NCBI GenBank assembly: GCA_023548195.1
Contig: JAJHZJ010000696.1
Coordinates: 248,001 to 312,000, forward strand
DNA length: 64,000 nucleotides
Reading direction: 5' to 3'
Origin: Bettongia penicillata ogilbyi
Lineage: Eukaryota > Chordata > Mammalia > Diprotodontia > Potoroidae
Position numbers and translations under genes: made by a program. The notes beneath the pieces are model-generated. The model was given only the letters and a program-made list of their open reading frames with translations, was not told the origin of the DNA and did no database searches. This document shows, one piece after another, positions 56,626 through 64,000 of the stretch. Numbering within the stretch: the first letter of the stretch is position 1; each line of letters starts with the position of its first letter.

Positions 56626-56734
56626 CATTCCTTTCAAATATTTATAGATTTTTTTAAATGTAGTTTCTTAAGCAAACATTTTGACTACATTTTCCATTTT
56701 TTAAGATAAACTTGCGTGCGATATGGCTTTCAAC

Positions 56735-57005
56735 CTCACCGTTCATGTGAAACCCCTCTCTACAATGTTCCTAGTGATCTCCTAATTGTCAGACTTTTCA
56801 CTTGACCCTCTGTAGCCTTGGAACTGTTAACCACCCTGGTGCCCCCCTTGAGGTTTTGTGACACTTATCTCTGTTGGTTCTCCTCCTGATGTCTAGCTGT
56901 TCTTACAATGAGTCTCTGTCTTGAACTCTCTTCTGTCTCCACATTCTCTCTTGAAGACCTCATTAACTCTAAATTTAATAATTACCTGCATGCATATGAC
57001 CCTCA
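56735..57005 (+). mobile_element. L2 ORF2 fragment (RT block)
   Basis: 'gtgatctcctaattgtcag', 'gccttggaactgttaaccaccctggtg', 'gaggttttgtgacacttatctctgttggttctcctcctgatgtctagctgttcttac' correspond to the L2 RT segment around FDTVDHPLL and its downstream text. Degenerate. Confidence 0.65.
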
Positions 57006-57007
57006 TA

Positions 57008-57720
57008 TCTACATAGCCATTCCTAATCAATTAATCAATAAACACTGAACTGTGTGCCAGGCACTGTGCTAAGTGCTGAGGAAACAGAAAGAGTCAAAAG
57101 ACAGTCCTTGCCCTCAGGGAGCTTAACATCTGATTGGGGAGGTGATGTGCAAGCCCAGTATATACAAAGCAAGCTACATGGAGGATAAATGGGAAATAGT
57201 TAACAGAGAGAAGGTAGTAGAATGAGGAGGGAGTGGGAAAGGTTACCTGAACAAAGGGGGATTTTAGCTGGGTCTTAAAGAAATTCAGGGAGACCAGTAG
57301 TAGGATGAGAGGAAGGAGAGCATTCCAGGTGTGGGAACCAGACGGAGAAAATGCCTGGAGCCAAGAGATTGGGTGTCCTGTTTGTGGAACAGCCAGGGGG
57401 TCAGTGACCCTGAATCCAATAGCGTGTGCTAGGCAATAAGGCTGAAGAAGATCTTCAAGGCAGGAAGGCACAGAATGTGAAGGGCTTTGAATGTCAAACA
57501 TTTGGTATTTGATCCTGGAGGCAATAGGGAGCCACTGGAGGGGGTGGGGTGGGGGTGGGAATGACGTAATCAGACCTGTATTTTCAGAAAATCACTTTAG
57601 TGACTAATGGGAGAATGGATTGGAATGGGAAGAGGCAGGAAGACCCGCTACCACATGGTGAGGAATAGGGAAAGGGGAGGATGTTTTTTTAGTGAGTACT
57701 TTAAATCTGAGCTCATTCAG
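57008..57720 (-). mobile_element. L2 LINE 3' region, reverse
   Basis: 'atcaataaacactgaactgtgtgccaggcactgtgctaagtgctgagg', 'ccttgccctcagggagcttaacatctgattgggg', 'gctgggtcttaaagaaattcagggagaccag', 'gagcattccaggtgtggg', 'gtgaagggctttgaatgtcaaac', 'gatcctggaggcaatagggagccactgg' are, reversed, the L2 3' UTR and ORF2 C-terminal segments. This is the best-preserved reversed L2 here. Confidence 0.87.
57540..57559 (+). other. Canonical G-quadruplex motif with 1-base loops
   Basis: GGGGG-T-GGGG-T-GGGGG-T-GGG inside the reversed L2. Confidence 0.9.
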
Positions 57721-57789
57721 ACCAGGAACTGAGTCAGTACAGAGGGGAGATTACACCTAGTGATTTGGGATAATGTTTTTGTATTTCTG

Positions 57790-58187
57790 CCCTTTCTATA
57801 CCTTCTCAGTAAAAGCCAAATCACTTTGAAGGTAACCACAGATCTATTGGTGAGTTGGGGGTGTCTACCCCAAGACTTTCCTTGGAAGAATGGGAAAATT
57901 AGAACAATTTGTTTCAAGGTCATGAAGTTAGCTAATGAAGGTGCTGTGGAGCTCTCAGAGATTGCTCAGACATTGAAGAAGCCAGTCATCCACTGCATCC
58001 CAGGCCATCACCAGTGGCCCTGACTTTTGTCATGCCATTGGACTTTGATGACTCCAAAAGACAGAGCAAAGCTGATGACTTTGTGCAACTCTGCTTCACT
58101 TAAATTCAATTCACGTTTGAGTGAACACATAACCCTCCTGATGTCACTGCTCCTCTTGGAGAACTAAGGACAAATAGCACCTCAGTG

Positions 58188-58190
<3 letters not shown>
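57790..58190 (+). mobile_element. RTE-tailed SINE, nearly complete
   Basis: The 5' part (ctttgaaggtaaccacagatctattggtgagttggggg... to gtggagc) equals 47895-48045. The middle reads 'ccagtcatccactgcatcccaggccatcaccagtggcc', 'tgccattggactttgatgactcc', 'gactttgtgcaactctgcttcactt'. The 3' end 'cctgatgtcactgctcctcttggagaactaaggacaaatagc' is the tail of the RTE-like LINE copies 1-3. A shared 3' tail is how SINEs recruit their partner LINE's reverse transcriptase. It has no coding capacity and ends in a (TC)n array. Confidence 0.75.

Positions 58191-58246
<56 letters not shown>
58191..58246 (+). repeat. (TC)n microsatellite at SINE 3' end
   Basis: About 27 TC units directly after the RTE-type tail; a (TA)n block follows at 58256-58276. 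Confidence 0.96.
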
Positions 58247-58248
<2 letters not shown>

Positions 58249-58311
58249 CCCGTGCATATATATATATATATATATTTATATATACATATGCATACACATA
58301 CATATAAATAT

Positions 58312-58858
<547 letters not shown>

Positions 58859-59035
58859 TTAATTGCTATCACCCAGTTAGTTGATAGTGGGGAAGGAGTA
58901 TGAAGTATACTGAGTATGAACTCATGTATCCCTGGAACCCTGATGGGGAGAAATATTCTGCCACCATGGTGGGGATTCAAACTTCTATAGGAATGGCAGA
59001 GGGAGAGAGGGCAGTAAGAGCAGTAGAAGGTGCTA
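58859..59035. other. Unassigned DNA
   Basis: No repeat recognised. Confidence 0.35.
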
Positions 59036-59039
59036 CACT

Positions 59040-59172
59040 CTTAAGTGTTCAGCTCCAACAGAATGAAATCACTTTGAGGGCAAAGACTGTGGAATTTTTA
59101 TCATTGTAATGCCAACACCCAGCACATCACAGGATATTTATTAGGCACCTAAGACATTCTTGCTAATCCATT
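59040..59172 (+). mobile_element. L2 3'-end fragment
   Basis: 'cagaatgaaatcactttgagggcaaagactgtggaatttttatcattgtaatgccaacacccagcacatcacaggatatttattaggcacctaagacattcttgctaatccattga' matches the L2 terminus, diverged. Confidence 0.65.
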
Positions 59173-60535
59173 GAACCATTGTCTCAGAATTTTCACTAAT
59201 TATCCCAGAGTTTTTCCATGCTGAATATTTTTTATATGTAGCAAATCTATGACTTTAAACGAAGCTACAGTATTACCTCATTTATAAGAGTCATACATTT
59301 TGTTCATTTGGAAATTCTTTACTCCACACCCTCCAGCTCTCATGGGTAGCTGCAATTTTTTTTTCCAGTTTCATAGATTACTTCTGTGCTTTTGTATCAA
59401 GAAGCCATGAGTCCTTTTTGATTTGGTTTGTGTGTAATGGATAAGATACGCAGAGGGGACGGGATAAAGTAGAACTCATTCATGGCATGGATAGACCAAC
59501 TTTTCAAGAGAATAAACAAGAGTTTGTGTCTGGGGGAAAGGAGGCAGGTACCCATGAAACATTTCTTATTTAGAAAAGGAAAGTTTAGTCAGAGCTTACT
59601 TCATCTTCTCAATTTCTCTGGGAAGCTTTAGGTGTACCCTGGTATGTTTTGTTCAAGGCCCAAGGTGAATGAAGTGAAGTAGAGGAGGAAAAACTGGACT
59701 CTCCTCAAGTACCCTCTGGTAGATGCCTTTATGGGTCCATGTACTCCCCATGGCTATATGGCCTCATTCCCAAATGTGCTCCAATGGCATGGGGAACATT
59801 CAAATAACATTTCATCAGATGGCAAACCCATTATTATCACCTGCAAAAGTAGCGGTGTCTGGGAAAAAGTTAACGTCATGCAATCATTAAAACAGCCCAG
59901 TTTGGGCACTATTCAAATGAATGAGAACATTCCTAATGGAACCCATGAGTGCTTCTCCCCACTGATGGGTGACAGAAACCTTCAAGAACATTCCAGGGAA
60001 GCTACTGTTTGTCACAGGATAAGGCACAACGTCCCATGACCAAGGATGTCTGCACAGAGGTAGTTGGGGGGCTTAACCTCTTTTCTCTGCTATCATGTCC
60101 ACATGTATCACCATGGACCCAGATTTCATAAGAGTTGACTAGTAAGTACTGTATCATACTGATAGAATATTGTGTTTGTTCTATGGTGTTACAAGTGGGA
60201 CATTACTCAACTGGAGCTGGCCATGTGAGTCAGAGAGAAGCTAAAAACAAATGGACTGAGTAAAGGGAAAAACATTGGATGATTAGTTATTGTCACCCTG
60301 ACTGCTCTGAAGGTGCTCATGAGTGTGGAACTGTGTAGGGGAGAGTCACAAAGAACAGAGGAAGCCAAATGGAATTTACAACCTTACCCCTGGGCTTACT
60401 GGGCCCTCCTTGTTTTCATGAAAGTATGTCATTGAATATTCTTCAGATGCTCTCTGTCCTATAAGAACTCCTTTCATAGGACCAGGATTTTGGATGGAAG
60501 ACACTTTAGAGGCTGACCAGTAAGGACCACAGCAA
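59173..60535. other. Unassigned DNA
   Basis: No repeat recognised across about 1.4 kb. The 102-codon frame at 59731-60039 has no domain, signal peptide or codon bias that I can point to, and no splice-site context. Confidence 0.4.
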
Positions 60536-60539
60536 GAAT

Positions 60540-60688
60540 CATGTTCATAATCAGAGCAGGAAGTCATTTAACCATTTCTCAGAGTTTCTCCTTCCTCCTT
60601 TGTCAAATAGGACTAAATAGACTTATGTCTTCCCCAATAGAGTTGTTGCTAGGGGAGCACTTTATGATTTATAAAGAATGAAATCAAC
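60540..60688 (+). mobile_element. tRNA-SINE fragment, diverged
   Basis: 'gaagtcatttaaccatttctcagagtttctccttcctcctttgtcaaataggactaaatag', 'aatagagttgttgctaggggagcactttatgatttataaag' are body and tail. Confidence 0.6.
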
Positions 60689-60819
60689 TAGTATTGCAAA
60701 GTCCTCTATAGTACACAGCTGGACCACATATTGGCCTGCCAAATTTTAATTCCTCAGCTTTGAGCAAAGAAACTTAACTTTTTTTTTATTAATCTATTCC
60801 TCCCACTACCCCTATGCAA

Positions 60820-61000
60820 ATGAGAAAAGAAAGGAAGAGAGAAAGGGAAAGAAAGATAAGGATGAAGAAAGAGGGAAGGAAAGAAAGAGAGAAAAAAAGA
60901 AAAAAGAAAGGAAGGAAGGAAGATAGAAAGAGACAGGGAAGGAGGGAGAAAAACAGGAAGGGAAGGAGGAAGAGAGGAAGGAGGAAGAGAGGAAGCAGTG
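60820..61000 (+). repeat. Purine-rich GAAAG/GGAAG tract
   Basis: About 180 bases of A/G with GGAAGGAAGG units near 60910. Opposed open frames are repeat translations. Confidence 0.92.
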
Positions 61001-61149
61001 GGAGATTGTCATACTAGTGGGAACTCACCATTGGGCTTAGCAAACAATGAATGGCAATGCCATGCTGGGCAAGGGACTTGAGAATGACAAGAAGTATCAA
61101 ACTGAATTTGTTAATCAAAGGGTCAAGATTTCAAATAAAGAGAAGTGAG

Positions 61150-61455
61150 TTCAGAGAGGGGTGATGGCCTGGGAAAGCAGGTAGATATGGAGGGGATAGG
61201 AGACCTAGGTGAGAACTCATGTCAAGTTTAGGAGAGGTTAGACAGCAGAGATCTGGAAGGACAAGAGGTTGTGGAAAGACCAAGCAAGGCTTGAAGTACT
61301 AAACTGAGGAGTTTCGTTTTTATTCTGAAGGCTGTAACAAAACTCCCAATATTCTTGATATGTTCAGAATTGAACTGTAGGGAGATCATTTTGGGGAGGG
61401 AAGAGACTTGAAGAAACTAAATCAGGAGATAATTCTCAAGGAAAAGCGAGTGGGG
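61150..61455 (-). mobile_element. Possible L2 fragment, reverse
   Basis: 'gaagtactaaactgaggagtttcgtttttattctgaaggctgtaac' and 'gggagatcattttggggaggg' resemble the reversed L2 text (gccaaacagaggattttatatttgatcctggagg). Weak. Confidence 0.4.
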
Positions 61456-61484
61456 CCTGAACTGGGGCATTAAGGTTTTTTGAG

Positions 61485-61615
61485 GTCAGGGACTGTTTTA
61501 TTCATTCATTTGTTTACTTTGTTTTGTTTGCTGTCTTTTTTTAATCTCCATTGCTTAACACCATTCCTGGCACATAGTAGGTGCTTAACAAATACTTATT
61601 AAATGACTGATGATG
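61485..61615 (+). mobile_element. L2 3'-end fragment
   Basis: 'tgaggtcagggactgttttattcattc', 'atctccattgcttaacaccattcctggcacatagtaggtgcttaacaaatacttattaaatgactgatg' is the L2 terminus. Confidence 0.83.
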
Positions 61616-61616
61616 C

Positions 61617-61745
61617 AATACAAAACAACAAAAAATTATTAAGCACCTTCTTGGTATGGAGCACTAGATTATGTGCTGGGAGAGAAGCAAAGCTGAGGTA
61701 AGACAAAGTTCCTTGTCTTCCATTGACTTGGTGATTATTTCCAAG
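61617..61745 (-). mobile_element. L2 3'-end fragment, reverse
   Basis: 'aaaaaattattaagcaccttcttggtatggagcactagattatgtgctgggagagaagcaaagc' and 'ccttgtcttccattgacttgg' are the reversed L2 tail, touching the previous copy end to end. Confidence 0.65.
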
Positions 61746-63160
61746 CCCATGCTGGAGAGGTCACCACCATGTCCAGAGAGGTATAGCAGCTGGAAAGAGA
61801 GAGAATGTCACCCTGCATTTTATTTTAACTAATTTTTCTTGCTATGTAGGTGTCAGCTTAGTTTTCTCTAAGTTGTTAGATGAAGTGTTAGGAATATTCC
61901 CTAAATTTAATTACCTGGCATGGAGTTCCTGTCATCCTATCCTGTGCTCAGCAGTCCAGGAAATCATTGTATTCCCAGAACAACAAGACTCTCTGAAGAC
62001 TGGTATCTCCAGAAGTTCTAGGTCCATATTAGAATACTGACTTCCCCTTCCTTCCACTTCTTATCAAAATGAGTCTAACCCCTGCCCCATTTTATCACAG
62101 CTCAACTCTTTAACCTAAGTAGAGATAACTGCTCTGCTCAACTGACTTATACTAATATGCTTGTAGGACATTAATGGATGAATATGCTACCATCTCTAGG
62201 CAATATACTTCCATATTAGCCACAGTGAGAGCATACAAGGTGCTTTAACCCAACCAATGCCAGGCTGATGCATCACATTCAGAGAGCAGGCAGGTAGTAC
62301 CAAAACAAGTAATGGAGATCATCAAACACAAGACATTTTGCCTGGAAATTGTACCAATTAAAATAATCAGACAACACCCATATTTTAGAGGAAGACAGAA
62401 ATCTGTTGAGTACCTAGACCCAGCAACTGTCATTTCCTATGGATGTGTTTATTTACTTTTAAGAGATTAATAGTAACAATATTAATCATAATAAACAGCT
62501 CTTGTTAAAGAAAACACCACCATCCATGCTATGAGGGGATGGGATCAATGACAACTAGGTGAATATTAAAGTGACATACAACAAGAAGCTTGTGTGCCCT
62601 GAGAATGTTATAGTGGTTAGGGAGGCATGGCAGGAGCCTGGAAATACTGGTAGATTATTCTAGGGGGATACCACAGCTTGGTTTATTAGCCTGGTCAGTA
62701 TGATATAACTATTTCTAAGAGGTGCAGAAATAGAAAATGGTGGCATAGAGGGCAAGGCTTCTTCTACTTAACACTGCTGTGGTATTTGGCTTAACAAATA
62801 GGAAATCAGAGAAAACTGGCATTTCAGTATTCTGCTACCACAGAAAGGAAGACACCCCAGAACAAATAAGAAATACAAATACCCCACCTGTTGGAAATAC
62901 TTTAGTGCAAATGACATTGACCTTGGAAATGGGCAGGCCATGTATCTGCCACATGAAATGGACTGAAGACATAAACACTTGCATTATTTGTGAGGACTGT
63001 CTATAACAACGTTGAAAACAGCTTTCACCAGCTATAAGCAAGGGTTTCACATTTCTTTTTGTCTATGGCTCTAAGCTATATAACAATATATTGCCCACCA
63101 AGGTAGAAAAAATCATTTTTAAAAAATCACTGCATCCCTAAGCTTCAACTAGATAAAATA
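61746..63160. other. Unassigned DNA
   Basis: No repeat recognised with confidence; the right part may belong to the LINE that follows. Confidence 0.4.
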
Positions 63161-63163
63161 AGT

Positions 63164-64000
63164 ATGGCTTCCACAGTAAAGAGAGACTTGGACCAAACAT
63201 CTTTTAACTACTTAATGGACATGAATGGCATTAAGCTATGTCACTTCACCAAAATACTTGTTAAACCCTCCTTCATATCCTGGGATCTTGCTCCAAAGAT
63301 TCTACAATATCATGTGGACTCTATATGCATAAAAATTCTTAATATATACACACCATAAAGGTAGTAACTAAGGCCGTTGAATTTGAGTTGAGAGATCACA
63401 TTGAACTAATAGATGAAGGCAATACCTACAAATATGTTGGTCTCATCCAGGCAAGAAACACTGAGCATAAAAACATTAATGAGAAGTCTATGGCAATATA
63501 TAGAGAGAGCTAGACAGCTGCTTACTAGCATCCTGATATGAACTCTGAATAGGAATAAAACATTTAAAGCAATTAATCGGTATGGAACACTAGTCTAAAG
63601 GTATACCTTTAAATCTGTAAAATACATCATGACAGATCTGGAAAGTACATTAACAAAAACAGTATAATGTTAATGAAAAACAATGCCCATAAATCTAAGT
63701 CAACTATATATAGAAAGATTGATGATTCCTCAGAAAGGATGAGGAGGATTTCTAGACATTCTTAGAGTACTTGATGCTCAAAATCTATAGAATTATTTTT
63801 GGAATAAGCAGATATCGTTGCAAAGGGTATCAGTGAAGACTCGACAACTACACACCATTGGATATGTATAGTGTTACTAAAAGCAGTTTACCTTTTTGTG
63901 AAGCATATAAAATACTTATAATGCAAAAGAGGAAGCAAAAAGCCCTCCATGGGTGATATCCATCTGAGCTGAGCTGTTCAATTCTACTCACTACATTGAC
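63164..64000 (+). mobile_element. R4/Dong-like LINE fragment (runs off the window)
   Basis: Forward frames hold YLMDMNGIKLCH at 63209-63244, where an R4/Dong-type RT would have a Y-M-D-D-I-K-L-type catalytic box. They also hold EFELRDHIELIDEGNTYKYVGLIQARN (in two blocks, 63380-63460), matching the E-x(5)-SYKYLG segment, then NINEKSMAIYRE, and later degenerate blocks to the window edge. The second Asp of the box is Asn, and several stops and frame changes are present, so it is a relic. Clade assignment rests on recognised motif order only; an L2-unrelated CR1 or other site-specific LINE is possible. Confidence 0.55.

Noticed and set aside
59731..60039. 102-codon forward frame as a possible exon
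   Set aside because: No domain, no splice-site context, no repeat of the pattern; length is within chance for 64 kb.

Overview
This 64 kb window looks like non-coding mammalian DNA, most likely from a marsupial (opossum-like). It is AT-rich and poor in CpG. It is dense in short interspersed elements with the metatherian tRNA-type consensus (Ser/Lys-like head, 'cctcagtttcctcatctgtaaaatg' body), MIR/THER-type SINEs, L2 fragments, L1 and half-L1 copies, an RTE-like LINE with its tail-sharing SINE, and long simple repeats. The species cannot be fixed from sequence alone. I found no host protein-coding exon, tRNA, rRNA, CRISPR or bacterial-type feature. The long open frames are translations of microsatellites or remnants of retrotransposon ORFs. 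The window is therefore best read as intergenic or deep intronic sequence.

Layout. 1-8.6 kb: single-copy AT-rich DNA, a GAAA/GGAA array, and an old L2 about 2.3 kb long with reverse-transcriptase remnants. 8.8-11.4 kb: a nearly complete half-L1 (HAL1-like) element on the minus strand, bounded by a perfect 16-bp target-site duplication; 271 bp of its 5' region recur without a mismatch at 12.36-12.63 kb. 13-19 kb: MIR, tRNA-SINE, hAT MITE and L2 fragments. 19-22 kb: GGAA, CT and GACA/GATA arrays, plus a 3' piece of an RTE-like LINE. 23.8-26.8 kb: a decayed L1. 27-40 kb: many SINEs and microsatellites, with L2 pieces. 40.4-41.6 kb: a 5'-truncated L1 with a 13-bp target-site duplication, nested inside a short hAT element. 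44.5-51.3 kb: L1 tail, L2 tails, a palindromic hAT MITE and two RTE-like LINE copies, one with an inverted head-like segment. 51-58 kb: nested L2 and SINE debris, a long polypyrimidine tract, and an RTE-tailed SINE. 58-64 kb: an L1 3' region split by a GAAA array, unassigned DNA, and at the right edge a fragment resembling an R4/Dong-clade LINE.

The window works as a fossil record rather than as a set of genes. Autonomous LINEs (L1, L2, RTE-like, possibly R4-like) sit beside their likely dependants: HAL1 with L1, the tRNA-type SINEs probably with L1 or RTE, MIR with L2, and the RTE-tailed SINE with the RTE-like LINE. Family names rest on recognised consensus features and were not checked by database search; outer boundaries are usually good to about 10-30 bases unless a target-site duplication is quoted.
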